Notes under the pieces: model-generated
Told to the model about the DNA's origin: nothing
Databases searched by the model: none
Seen by the model: the letters and a program-made list of their open reading frames with translations, nothing else
Part shown: piece after piece, positions 36,511 through 46,000 of the stretch
Layout: the number at the start of each line of letters is the position of its first letter
Position numbering within the stretch: position 1 is the first letter of the stretch
NCBI RefSeq assembly: GCF_000332275.1
Contig: NZ_CM001776.1
Coordinates: 2,624,789 to 2,688,788, forward strand
Reading direction: 5' to 3'
Length of the DNA stretch: 64,000 nt
DNA from: Synechococcus sp. PCC 7336
GTDB lineage: Bacteria > Cyanobacteriota > Cyanobacteriia > Thermostichales > PCC-7336
Program-made: the position numbers and the translations under genes

Positions 36511-37650
36511 TTAGGCTGTCTCCAAATTAACTCTATTCTTTCTATATGAATCTAGCCAATTTAAATAAGTTGATTCCAGAGTTTTAATGGCCGTATCCCA
36601 ACGCAATGATTGAACTCGCCGATAACCTTTTTCAGCGATACTTCGTCGTAGTGCTTCATCTAACAGAAGACTTCGGGTGGCTTCGTATAATTGGGGCGAT
36701 CGCGAGCGATCGAGTAACATGGCATTCTCTCGATGCTTGAGGTGTGCGGCAAACCCTGTTTTCGTCGCAACTACAGCCACACCGCAAGCCATTGCCTCGC
36801 TAGTCACGAGGCCAAAACTCTCGTAGAGAGAAGGGACAATTGAAATAGAGAATTGTTCGTAAAGCTTTTGCAGGCGATCGCGATCGTCGACATACGCGAT
36901 TGCTGTGATGCGATCGCAAACATCTTCTGGAAACACTTCTTCTTTTCGAAAAGATTCGCCAACTCCAATTAGCATAAATTGACAGTGGGGAAACTCGCGC
37001 AGCAACTTGGGCATATCGGCTTGGATCGTTTGAATGCCCTTACGATCGATCCAAGACCCACAAAATCCGATCTTGGGTTGACGTTCGAATTGAACGGACA
37101 ATCCTAGAAAAGAATCTGGCAAAGGATTTTCAATGGCAACAGCAGCACTGGCTGGCTGATAGTCTTGGCGCCGAGCATAATCTAAATCAAACTGACTGAC
37201 CGTTACGATGCCATCCACAGCGGTAAATGCTTTTTCGTAGAGGACAGAGCGATCGATGCTCCAGGGTTTTCTAGTCAATTGTGAAGACTGGTACTCGGAT
37301 AGTTGTTCTGAAACATGGTTTTCAATCCCATTTGAATGGGAGATCGTAATAAAATTTCGTTTGGGAATTCGACTGAAAACCCAAGCTGTTAACCAAGATT
37401 GGGCTCCGTACAGTTCAATAATGTCATAATTTTTTGTTCGGATCTTTCGAAGAGCGAAGAGAAGCATGCCGATTGTCAATCGATCGATCTTGCCTTTTCC
37501 TTGTAAAAACGGGAAGAGCTCGAAGGACTCGGGGCCATAGACATCTACCTCGTGCCCGAGCGATCGCAGCCCTTGACAGTATTTCAAGATCACATACCCA
37601 GAGCCCAGTGATTCTTTTAATGGACAATTGCTGAGGGTGAGAATTTTCAT
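36511..37650 (-). CDS. Group 1 (GT4-like) glycosyltransferase
   Basis: A 379-residue GT-B fold enzyme. The N-terminal domain has the nucleotide-sugar family opening MKILTLSNCPLKESLGSGYV and GHEVDVYGPESF. The C-terminal domain has IGFCGSWIDRKGIQTIQADM and the donor-binding ESFGLVTSEAMACGVAVVAT with the E-x7-E spacing of the GT4 family. No signal peptide is present, so it acts in the cytosol or at the inner membrane on a polysaccharide or lipid-linked substrate that cannot be named. It is on the same strand as the CIS operon but separated by 867 bp and probably unrelated to it. AAGG lies immediately before the ATG, an unusually close ribosome site. Confidence 0.88.
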   Translation of the reverse strand: MKILTLSNCPLKESLGSGYVILKYCQGLRSLGHEVDVYGPESFELFPFLQGKGKIDRLTIGMLLFALRKIRTKNYDIIELYGAQSWLTAWVFSRIPKRNFITISHSNGIENHVSEQLSEYQSSQLTRKPWSIDRSVLYEKAFTAVDGIVTVSQFDLDYARRQDYQPASAAVAIENPLPDSFLGLSVQFERQPKIGFCGSWIDRKGIQTIQADMPKLLREFPHCQFMLIGVGESFRKEEVFPEDVCDRITAIAYVDDRDRLQKLYEQFSISIVPSLYESFGLVTSEAMACGVAVVATKTGFAAHLKHRENAMLLDRSRSPQLYEATRSLLLDEALRRSIAEKGYRRVQSLRWDTAIKTLESTYLNWLDSYRKNRVNLETA

Positions 37651-38049
37651 CCTTACATTATGCCAAATCTACGTCACTTGAGTTTTTGTCAAGTTAATTT
37701 GAGCTTAAATGGTTGCGAGCCATACTCAAAACAAATATGATTCATCAATATCTAGACATCAAATTACCTCTTGTAAGTATAATATTTTTCGACATGGAGG
37801 GAGGTATAAATTGAACAACCGCGATCAGGATACGGCGATTGCGTTGGCCCATCAGAACGTTCCGCTTTGGGGCATGAGTGATTTGGGGAGTCATTGCACA
37901 ATCTTAGTCATGTTGCTTCGGTTTTGAAAATCGATTCACTGTTGAAAAATTGATCGGGATCTGTTGTTATCCTGGTTGACTGACAAAAGATGCTGTGCGA
38001 TGGTCTGAAGGGCTGAACAGGCAACGCTTTCAGTGATTGACAAAATCTG
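37651..38049. other. Intergenic region, no supported gene
   Basis: About 400 bp between the glycosyltransferase start and the IS4-type remnant. A 72-codon frame at 37709-37927 has no recognisable product or ribosome site. TTGACA on the minus strand near 37693 could be part of the glycosyltransferase promoter, but no matching -10 at normal spacing was found. Confidence 0.5.
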
Positions 38050-38142
38050 AGGGGAGTTTTAGGGTACAAAGCTCAGATACCACTCATAAGCGTCGATACC
38101 CGTGAACAAAACTCCCCCCTCTACAATGCTCTGCAAGCTTGG

Positions 38143-38964
38143 TTGGGGCAAGCCTGTCCGTGGGTCCACCAAGCCCATCTGACCACTTGCCTGTGGATGG
38201 CGATCGCCCTGCTCCAAACCGGAGAAGTCAATCTGACTCGCTGGCTCCCCTACCTGCCCTGCCGAGGTCAATATGCTCAAAGCAAACAGAGGCACATCAG
38301 CCGCTGGCTCAATAACCCTCGCCTCAACATCCATCAACTCTACAAGCCACTGATTCGAGCTGCATTGGCCGATTGGGGCGAGGATTGCCTCTATCTGAGT
38401 CTGGATACGTCCTTGTTCTGGGACGAGTATTGTCTCATCCGATGGGCAGTTGTCCATCGCGGGCGAGCCTTGCCAGTGGCTTGGCGGGTGCTGCATCACA
38501 GCAGTGCCTCGGTGGCCTTCGTGGACTACCCGCAGGTTCTCTCGCAAGCGGCTTGTTGCCTGCCCGAAGGAGTCAAAGTGGTTCTGTTAGCTGACCGGGA
38601 CTTTGTCCACACCGACTTGATGAGGGTCTTTACCCAGCAATGGCATTGGCACTATCGCATTCGCTTGCAAAAGGATAGTTGGATAAAGCGGGCTGGCCGT
38701 GGATGGTGCCCACTCAAAGACTTTCACTTCCAGCATGGTCGAGCTGCTTACTTCCACAATATTGGCTTGCACAAAGATGCTTGCTATGGACCAGTCCACA
38801 TCATTGTGGGACGCAACAACGTCAATGGCGAGTTTTGGGCCATTGTCAGCGACGAGACGACTAACTTGCAGACGTTTGCTCAATTCGGCTTGAGATTCGA
38901 TATTGAAGTAAGCCAGCCTCAATACCCCCATCAACATGAAACTGTTTTTGCTGAGGCTGTGTAG
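38143..38964 (+). pseudogene. IS4-type transposase, 3'-truncated
   Basis: The frame encodes an IS4-superfamily DDE transposase: LSLDTSLFWDEYCLI (Asp88) and LLADRDFVHTDLM (Asp151) are the first two catalytic aspartates. Homology stops abruptly after LQTFAQFGLRFDIE (about 38906), where the family would continue toward the YREK region with the catalytic Glu. The frame runs into unrelated sequence and ends at 38964. The frame is also open upstream to about 38050 without a standard start, so the listed TTG at 38143 is only nominal. The element is therefore dead. The neighbouring gene tail and the ISL3 element show that this spot has received several insertions. Confidence 0.8.
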
Positions 38965-39009
38965 ACGAGACTTGTGGCTTGGCCATGGCCATACTCCTGG
39001 AGAGTGACA

Positions 39010-39213
39010 TTAGGATAATGATTTCGTGGGCGACTCAGGTTTGAGTGCAATGGTGGGGACTTCTCCGCGCCAACGTTGCTGGAGAATCTTCCCAAATGGT
39101 TGTTGGCGATGCTCCTGTAGACGAGTGAGTTCTCTATCATCTGCCCAGATAATCCAACGGTGAGGAGAATGCAAAATAACGCCAACTTCGGGGTCTTGTC
39201 CGCTTTTGGTGAT
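39010..39213 (-). pseudogene. Truncated 3' tail of an unidentified gene
   Basis: Reading on the minus strand from the ISL3 left end, 67 codons are open to a TAA at 39010. The product segment is ITKSGQDPEVGVILHSPHRW, then IIWADDRELTRLQEHRQQPF, GKILQQRWRGEVPT and a final KPESPTKSLS. It looks like a genuine coding end (balanced composition, acidic/basic helices) and lacks any start, so it may be what remains of a gene cut by the ISL3 insertion. The first 14 codons coincide with the IS inverted repeat, so they may belong to the element instead. I do not recognise the family. Confidence 0.4.
39171..39213 (+). repeat. ISL3 left inverted repeat
   Basis: 43 bases starting GCAAAATAACGCCAACTTCG, identical to the reverse complement of 40973-41015. 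Confidence 0.95.
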
Positions 39214-39265
39214 GCAGAGAAGGTATAGGAGAATACCAGGTGCAAACCCTCACTCTGCCAAGCCC

Positions 39266-40930
39266 GTGGAACTTTTACAGCATCTCCTGCCCAGCCAAAC
39301 GGATGTGAGCTTGAACAGTTGGAGTATCGATCCGGCCAACCAACAGCTCGTTGTTAACCTCTGCTCGACTCAAACGGTGGCCTGTTGCCCGCTGTGTCAT
39401 CGCTCCACCGATCGCATCCATAGCCACTATGAGAGAACGTTGAGGGATCTGCCATTAGTTCAATTCACGCTGACGATATTGCTCCAAGTCTGTAAGTTCT
39501 TCTGCCTCAACGAGCGTTGCCCTCGGCGTATCTTTACGGAGCGTCTGCCCGAGGTTGTCGCGCCTTGGGCCAGACGCACGACTCGCTACACGGCTCAACT
39601 GGAAGCGATGGGCTTAGCCCTCGGTGGTTCGGCAGCAGCCCGCTTGAGCCATCAGCTCGGATACGGATACAGCCGCAACACCATCTTGCGAGCCATCTCC
39701 AAATTGCCCCTACCAGTCATGGCCACGCCAAAGATATTGGGGGTGGATGATTTCGCGTTTCGCACGGGTCATCATTACGGAACGATCTTGGTCGACTTGG
39801 AGACCAACCAACCGATCGCACTACTCCCCGACCGGGCGGCTGGGACCTTAGCAGCCTGGTTGAAAGAGCATCCTGGCGTGAAGATTCTCTCGAGAGATCG
39901 CTCCAAAGCCTACAGGCGAGGCATGAGCGATGGAGCACCCGATGCCATCCAGGTAGCCGATCGCTTTCATCTGTTGCAGAATCTCGAAGAGGCTTTAGAG
40001 AAAGTCTTTAAGGGACAAACCCAGTCGCTCGAACAGGTTGAGCAGCAACAGATTCAAGCCCAACAGCCAACCGAAGCACCGACCCCCGAAGCTGCTCCGG
40101 ATAGATATCGAACCCAAAGGGAAGTCAATCGGGCCATACGACTGGAGAAGTGGGAACAAACCCATGCTCTACGCAAGCAAGGCTATGCCATTAAAGACAT
40201 TGCCCATCACCTCGGCATTGGCGAGCGAACGGTGTATACCTACCTGGCCGCGTCAACGTTTCCGGAATGGCAATATCCTGTGGGGCGGCGGAGAAACCCC
40301 AGTTGTTTGGATCCATACAAGGCTTACCTGTCAGAGCAATGGCAGCAAGGGCGCCAACAAACTAAACAGTTGTTTGGCGAGATCCAACAGCAAGGGTACC
40401 CGGGCAGCTATATGACCGTCGCCCGTTACACTCGGCAGTTGCGTTGCTCTCTGCCCTCCATCAAGCCCAGCCGAGAATCCCTCAATGACTTACCGGGTCG
40501 GGGACCAGCGCCATCACCCGCCACACCAGTGTCAGAGCCTTTGAGTGCCAAGCGGGCGGCTTGGCTGCTGTTGACACGGCCTGAAAACCTTACGCCTGAG
40601 GAGAAAACCCTGCTGGAAAAACTGGGCCAGCAGCCAAAGTTATCGGGGGCGATCGCTCTGGCTCAGGGGTTCATCAAACTGGTGCGCGAGCGACTGCCTG
40701 GGGAATTCGACGATTGGCTGGAGACAGCTGTGAGCAGCTCAATCAAGGCATTACGGAGTTTTGCCAAGGGTCTTCAAGAAGATTACGATGCGGTGAAAGC
40801 AGCTCTCACACTCGAGGTGAGCAATGGGCCAGTGGAGGGTCAAAACAACCGACTAAAAATGCTGAAACGGCAGATGTTTGGAAGGGCTGGGCTCGAGCTA
40901 TTGGCCAAGCGCCTCATCCTAATCAGTTGA
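39266..40930 (+). CDS. ISL3-family transposase
   Basis: The frame extends back to 39206 inside the inverted repeat, but the GTG at 39266 (VELLQHLLPSQTDVSLNSW) gives the usual ISL3 start and 554 residues. A CPLCH zinc-finger motif followed by HSHYERTLRDLP lies near residue 40. The catalytic region includes ILGVDDFAFRTGHHYGTILV (Asp161/162), VADRFHLLQNL (Asp232) and GPVEGQNNRLKMLKRQMFG (Glu524). A helix-turn-helix (YAIKDIAHHLGIGERTVYTY) is inserted in the middle. All motifs are present and the frame is intact, so the element may be active. Confidence 0.93.
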   Translation: MELLQHLLPSQTDVSLNSWSIDPANQQLVVNLCSTQTVACCPLCHRSTDRIHSHYERTLRDLPLVQFTLTILLQVCKFFCLNERCPRRIFTERLPEVVAPWARRTTRYTAQLEAMGLALGGSAAARLSHQLGYGYSRNTILRAISKLPLPVMATPKILGVDDFAFRTGHHYGTILVDLETNQPIALLPDRAAGTLAAWLKEHPGVKILSRDRSKAYRRGMSDGAPDAIQVADRFHLLQNLEEALEKVFKGQTQSLEQVEQQQIQAQQPTEAPTPEAAPDRYRTQREVNRAIRLEKWEQTHALRKQGYAIKDIAHHLGIGERTVYTYLAASTFPEWQYPVGRRRNPSCLDPYKAYLSEQWQQGRQQTKQLFGEIQQQGYPGSYMTVARYTRQLRCSLPSIKPSRESLNDLPGRGPAPSPATPVSEPLSAKRAAWLLLTRPENLTPEEKTLLEKLGQQPKLSGAIALAQGFIKLVRERLPGEFDDWLETAVSSSIKALRSFAKGLQEDYDAVKAALTLEVSNGPVEGQNNRLKMLKRQMFGRAGLELLAKRLILIS

Positions 40931-40972
40931 TTCTTATACGAAATAAGCGCCTCATTTAGGACAGATTTAACG

Positions 40973-41015
40973 ATCACCAAAAGCGGACAAGACCCCGAAG
41001 TTGGCGTTATTTTGC
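40973..41015 (-). repeat. ISL3 right inverted repeat
   Basis: Exact reverse complement of 39171-39213; the match stops on both sides at these coordinates. Confidence 0.95.
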
Positions 41016-41256
41016 ACGCTCCAATCAGCCCTCTGCCTTTCATCGCTTTCCAACCCAAACAATTTGAACGTAAGATACACAGATAGAGGTCAACAATTTC
41101 TCAAATCGGCGATCGCAGGATAGTTTTAAGACCATTTTCGGGGATATCGATAGCAGCGGCCAGAATTCTTGAGTAGCAAAATAGACTCTAAAAAGACATA
41201 AATCATATATTTTTGCTAATAAAGATTGTGCGAGCGGGTGAGAACAAGGATTTGTT

Positions 41257-42381
41257 GTGATGGATCGGGGGCAAACTGATAGTGAGAGGGCGATCGCCCT
41301 TTACGATCGAAATATTACGGAATCCAGCTCGTTGTTAGTCGAATATTTGTCTAAAATCTGTACAGGTGAAGTCAGAGTAGTCCTATATTCGGATGCTGAA
41401 GCAGCTCTATCGCAGCTTGAGAGCTCTAGAGTCGATTGTGCGATCGCCAGCACAATCGCTGTCAGGGAGTGGACGAGCCTGCCCGATCGAGACACCGCGA
41501 TTGAAGACACGCTGCGATCGCTGGCAGCAGTCACCCTCGCAATCTGGCCTGCGTGGTACGGCCAGCAGGATACATTTCTCAGCGCGGGCAACAGTCACGA
41601 CGAACTTCTTGCCAATCAACTGAAGATTCGAGAACTGCAAAAAGCTCGACAGGAAATTTGTACCCCTTGGCTGAAAGCCGCTGTCAAAGCCTGTCAGTCT
41701 GGCAAACCGCCTATCTTGTCGAGTTTCCCGAGGGGGATGCAGTTTGCCCAACTGGCACTGGCCATCAACCCGGATCGTCTCGTACTGGTTTTGGTGGCGA
41801 ACGATCTGCAACCGTCAGATGACCGACTTCTGGGACTCGCCCGAGCGGCAACTTGGTTTGCCAAGGAAACCCGGGCACGCGTTGCCGTGCTGCTCCCCAA
41901 GGCTCTATCGCAGCAGCGGGAGTTAGACTCGATTCTCTATGGCGCGATCGCGCTGCCCGACTCACCTCGCGAGGGGGGTGATGGCGAGCGGCAGGAGGAA
42001 ACCAAACACGCTATCTGGCCCATCCAGGGCAAGCCTCATCCCTTCAGCCCCGGAGAAAAGTTGCTAGCCGAACGGCTGGCCAGAGATCCTGAGTTGGGGG
42101 GACTATTTCACTGCAATGAAAGCGTGCTGACAACCCGGGGCAGTCGGTTCCTGGTAGACCTGGTTTGGCCGGAGGGTAAGGTGGCAGTTGAGGTGGATGG
42201 CTATCGATATCACAGCAACCGATTTGCGTTTAGTGAAGATCGCCAGCGAGACTATGAATTGGTGCTGAGCGGCTACGTTGTTTTGAGGTTGCCGCACGAC
42301 GAAGTTATGGACGATGTTGTAATCGCAACAGAGAAGATCCGCGATTTTGTGCGCTTTCGTCATGCGGATCGCTCTTGCTAA
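41257..42381 (+). CDS. DUF559/Vsr-like nuclease with unknown N-terminal domain
   Basis: A 374-residue protein starting at GTG 41257 (ATG 41260 is equally possible), with AAGGA upstream. The last 110 residues form a DUF559-type PD-(D/E)XK nuclease domain: LLAERLARDPELGGLFHCNE, then FLVDLVWPEGKVAVEVDGYR, with Asp301, Glu312 and Asp314 as likely metal ligands and YHS nearby, followed by RQRDYELVLSGYVVLRLPHDEV. The first 260 residues are not recognised; they contain a Rossmann-like rhythm (RVVLYSDAEAAL, LVLVANDLQP, ARVAVLLPK). It is the first gene of a three-gene operon with a winged-helix protein and a dual NTPase. The group probably attacks or processes DNA. Transfer is suggested by the adjacent ISL3 element. 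Confidence 0.8.
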   Translation: MMDRGQTDSERAIALYDRNITESSSLLVEYLSKICTGEVRVVLYSDAEAALSQLESSRVDCAIASTIAVREWTSLPDRDTAIEDTLRSLAAVTLAIWPAWYGQQDTFLSAGNSHDELLANQLKIRELQKARQEICTPWLKAAVKACQSGKPPILSSFPRGMQFAQLALAINPDRLVLVLVANDLQPSDDRLLGLARAATWFAKETRARVAVLLPKALSQQRELDSILYGAIALPDSPREGGDGERQEETKHAIWPIQGKPHPFSPGEKLLAERLARDPELGGLFHCNESVLTTRGSRFLVDLVWPEGKVAVEVDGYRYHSNRFAFSEDRQRDYELVLSGYVVLRLPHDEVMDDVVIATEKIRDFVRFRHADRSC

Positions 42382-42417
42382 GTTCGGGGAAAGCTTTATT
42401 TATCATGAGGTGTAACC

Positions 42418-43053
42418 GTGAGTTTCGATCCAACGCCTAAGCAAGTTCGGGTGATGTGGAATCTTCTGTTTACGGGTGAGGAGCCTGCCATATCGAAGAT
42501 TAAGCCGCAGTTCAGTCCTGCCGAACGCAAACCGTTGATCGAGGCTGGCTTGGTTGACTTGGAGAAACGAGGTCGCTCCAACCACATGGTATTGACTGAC
42601 AAAGCTTGGGAGTGGGCGATCGATCATCTAAACGCAGAGGTGCCAAAGTCCCGAGCTGCCGCTCCCATCCTGCAAGCAGCCCTTACTAAACTGCAAGCTT
42701 ATCTGCGATCGCAGGGCATACCGCTGGCTGAATTCTTAGCGCCACAGAATGCTTCTAGTGACCATAGGATCGCAGCGCCAATCGCGACCACCTCTCTAGA
42801 AGAGAGAATTCGGACGGCCTATGCGAAGCTTGCCGACGGTCGCTCCAACGTCAGAGTTCGGCTCGCCCAATTGCGCCAACACCTAGAAGATTTATCGCGC
42901 GACGAGATCGACAGCACCTTGCGCAGTATGCAGTTGGATGGTCAGCTCGTGTTGATCCACATGGACAATCCGCAGGAAATGCAACCGGAGGACGAGCTGG
43001 CGGCGATCGCCGTCGGAGCTGGCAAACGGCACATTATTTATATGCAAGGGTGA
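42418..43053 (+). CDS. Winged-helix-like protein of the nuclease/NTPase operon
   Basis: A 211-residue protein with a GTG start at 42418, 36 bp after the nuclease gene. Residues 1-80 look like a winged helix: PTPKQVRVMWNLLFTGEEPA, SPAERKPLIEAGLVDLEKRG, RSNHMVLTDKAWEWAIDHL. Residues about 125-205 contain a second such module: LEERIRTAYAKLADG, VRVRLAQLRQHLEDLSRDEI, DSTLRSMQLDGQLVLIHMDN and a final strand. No catalytic motif is seen. Its stop overlaps the NTPase GTG by 4 bp, so both are made together. It may recognise DNA or act as an adaptor between nuclease and motor; it could also regulate the operon. Confidence 0.65.
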   Translation: MSFDPTPKQVRVMWNLLFTGEEPAISKIKPQFSPAERKPLIEAGLVDLEKRGRSNHMVLTDKAWEWAIDHLNAEVPKSRAAAPILQAALTKLQAYLRSQGIPLAEFLAPQNASSDHRIAAPIATTSLEERIRTAYAKLADGRSNVRVRLAQLRQHLEDLSRDEIDSTLRSMQLDGQLVLIHMDNPQEMQPEDELAAIAVGAGKRHIIYMQG

Positions 43054-46000
43054 TGGTAATGGCAGATCGGAAGCAAGTACCGTCGCTACAGGCGCTGGCA
43101 GCGACTGACTTTGACTGGACCATGCACCTAAAAAGTGTATGGCGGGATAGCAATAGCGATGTGGAGGGGGTCCATCGAGACAAGCGGGACAAGATTGCGC
43201 GTGAGTTGAAACGCTTGCAGGGGACAAAAAATCCCAATTCACCTCTAGGGATGATTTTCGTCGGGCAAGCGGGTGCGGGTAAAACCCACCTGCTGAGTGC
43301 CGTCAGAAAACAGGCGCTTGCTCAGAATTTCGGGTTTGTCCTGGCGGATATGACCGACGTGCGAGACTTCTGGGAAACTATTTTGCAAGGGTATGTGAGT
43401 TCCCTGCAGGAAGCAGATGCGAGTGGTCAGCCTCAAAGTCAGCGTCTGATTGAATTTCTTATTCAGCAGTTAGGAATTCCAATTTCGTTACAGAAATTCT
43501 CTAATGCAGAACCTCCTGCTCTTAAAAAGTATACAAATGTCGTCTTGAAAACGATGTTTGATATTGCCCCACAGGAGGTACGCAAGTTTCAGGATGTTAT
43601 CCGTGCCCTCTTATTGCTAAATTCCAATGATTTTGCCGCATCTGAATTGGGCTACAACTGGCTGCAAGGACTCGCAATCGAAGAAGCGGGTAGAGCGGAG
43701 TTTGGCTTTTCTCAGGCGATCGCCAAGCATCACAGCAATATCGTAGAAGGCCTGTCTTGGTTGATGAGTCTCCGAGGCCCTTCAGTTCTAGCGTTGGATC
43801 AGTTAGATGCCATTATTGCCCAGCACAATATCGCGATCGGTTCCAATGTTGATGAAGAAATGCTGGACGAGCAGCGGGTGTCCAAATCGATTATTGAGGG
43901 CATTGCAGGCGGTCTGATGGAATTGCGCGACAAGACCCGCCGAACGCTGATTGTGCTCTCTTGTCTGGAAGGAACATGGGCTATTTTGAACGACAAGGCT
44001 GTATCACCAGCGCACGATCGCTTTCAGCCGCCAATATTACTCGGGCCAGTTCTGTCCGATAAAAATGCTAGTCAAATTGTGGAACTCCGGTTACAAGAAG
44101 CCTACCAAAACTTTAATTTCAATCCTCCTTATCCAACTTGGCCCTTCACTCAGCAGTTCTTTGAAGCAGCCAAAGGGGAATATCCACGGAGTATCTTGAA
44201 GTGTTGCGATCTCCATCGCGAGCAGTGCTTGTCAAAAGGGGAAATTACAGAACTATCCTCCCTAATTTCACCGCCTCCAATTATAGATCCAAGCCCAATA
44301 GAAATCAGTAAATTCGATCGGGAGCTTGAAGAAGCCAAAAAGCGAGTTGACTTAGAAGTCTTGCGAGATGAAACAAATGAAGATCGAGTCTTCGGTTCTT
44401 TATTGCAAACAGCCGGAGACTGTCTCGTGACTGAGAATTCTACACCAGACTCCGTTGATGCTTTGGTGGATGTCGATTTCCCCGGAGGAAAAAGCTACAA
44501 AACACTTCACGCTCGCCTTCGCTTAGTCTTTCACAACGAGGACGATCGCGAAAAACATCTGTGCTTGCGAGTCCTCCAAAAAAAGAATTCTAATGCCTAT
44601 AAGGCTCGTCTAAAAGCAGCCATGACAGCATCTGGCATCGATAGAGCTTTGAGCTTTCGAAAATTAGGGCTCGTGCGTACTCTCGATTTACCTGGGGGAG
44701 CTGCAACCCAAAAGCTGACGCGGGAATTTGAGGACAATGGCGGTCTGTTTCTCTATCCTGCTGAAGACGAGATGCGGACTTTAGGGGCATTGCATCAACT
44801 CACCCGCAACCGCAGTTCCGAGTTTGACGAATGGCTGCGCAAGCGCCGCCCCGTCTCGCAACTGACTTGCTTCAAAGATGCGGTTGACTGGCTATTTGAG
44901 GGGGCGATCGCCGAGCCAGTGGGGGTACCTGCCCCCTCACTTGGAGGGAGTTCGACGACTGAGACTCCCTCTCGCACCAACGGTTCCCACTCGATTAGCA
45001 ATAGCGGTGCGCCTGCACCAAGCACAACCAATAACCCGCCTCCCGGTAGTCCGCCAGGGCCGAGGGATTTACCGATCGGAGCGCGTCTGATAGGCGATCG
45101 CCCCCGAGAGACCCTGTCTCTGAAAGTTGAAAATCTGACCAAACACGCAGTTGTCCTGGCAGGCAGTGGCTCCGGTAAAACCGTTTTGGTGAAGCGATTG
45201 GTGGAAGAAGCCGCTCTGATGGGCATCCCCTCGATCGTGATTGATTGTGCGAACGATCTGGCTCGCATGGGCGATCGCTGGCCCACCCATCCCGAGAGTT
45301 GGCGCAACGAAGACGATCGGAAAGAAGCACAGTACTGCCAACAAGCCGAGGTCGTCGTCTGGACCCCCGGTCGCGAGGATGGCAATCCTTTAAATCTAGA
45401 ACCCATCCCCGACCTCGCCGCTGTCGCTCGCGATCCCTCCGAACTCAATCGTGCAGCCGATATGGCCCGCGACACCTTGCAAGAAATTGTGGCCCCAGGC
45501 AATTCTCAAACGGCAATCCTGAAGCGGGGCATTCTCAAAGCTGCCCTCGAATACTTTGCCAAAGATGGTGGTGGGAACCTGACGGACTTTGTCGAACTCC
45601 TATCGGAGCTTCCCCCAGAAGCCGGAGGAGGCATTGCGAAAGCCGACAAAAAAGCTCGCGATATGGCCGATACCTTGAGAGCTGAAATTCTCAACAATCC
45701 CCTGCTCCGCCACAGTGGTTCGGCCCTCGATCCCGCCATCCTCTTCGGGTTGAATAGCCAGTCTGGCAAAACCAGAATCTCGATTGTGAACTTTGTCGGC
45801 CTCAGTGGCCTGAACGCTCAACAGCAGTTTCTCAATCAACTCTCCATGACTCTATTCACCTGGATCAAGAAGAATCCAGCCCCTGCGGACCAGTCGTTAA
45901 GGGGATTGCTGGTGATTGACGAGGCTAAAGATTTCATTCCTTCCCAGAGAACTTCTCCTTGCAAGGACAATATCAACCGTCTCGCAGCTCAGGCACGCAA

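Larger units (their letters stand above)
39171..41015 (+). mobile_element. ISL3-family insertion sequence
   Basis: A 1845-bp element bounded by perfect 43-bp inverted repeats (39171-39213 and 40973-41015) around one transposase gene. The inner part of each end carries GGGTCTTGTCCGCTTTTGGT, like the GG-starting ends usual for ISL3. The 8 bases flanking the two ends (AGGAGAAT and ACGCTCCA) do not match, so no target duplication is visible. Either the true termini lie further inside or a rearrangement followed insertion. Confidence 0.85.

Noticed and set aside
37709-37927. 72-codon frame upstream of the IS4 remnant
   Set aside because: No ribosome site, no recognisable product and AT-rich start; could be a remnant but nothing supports it.
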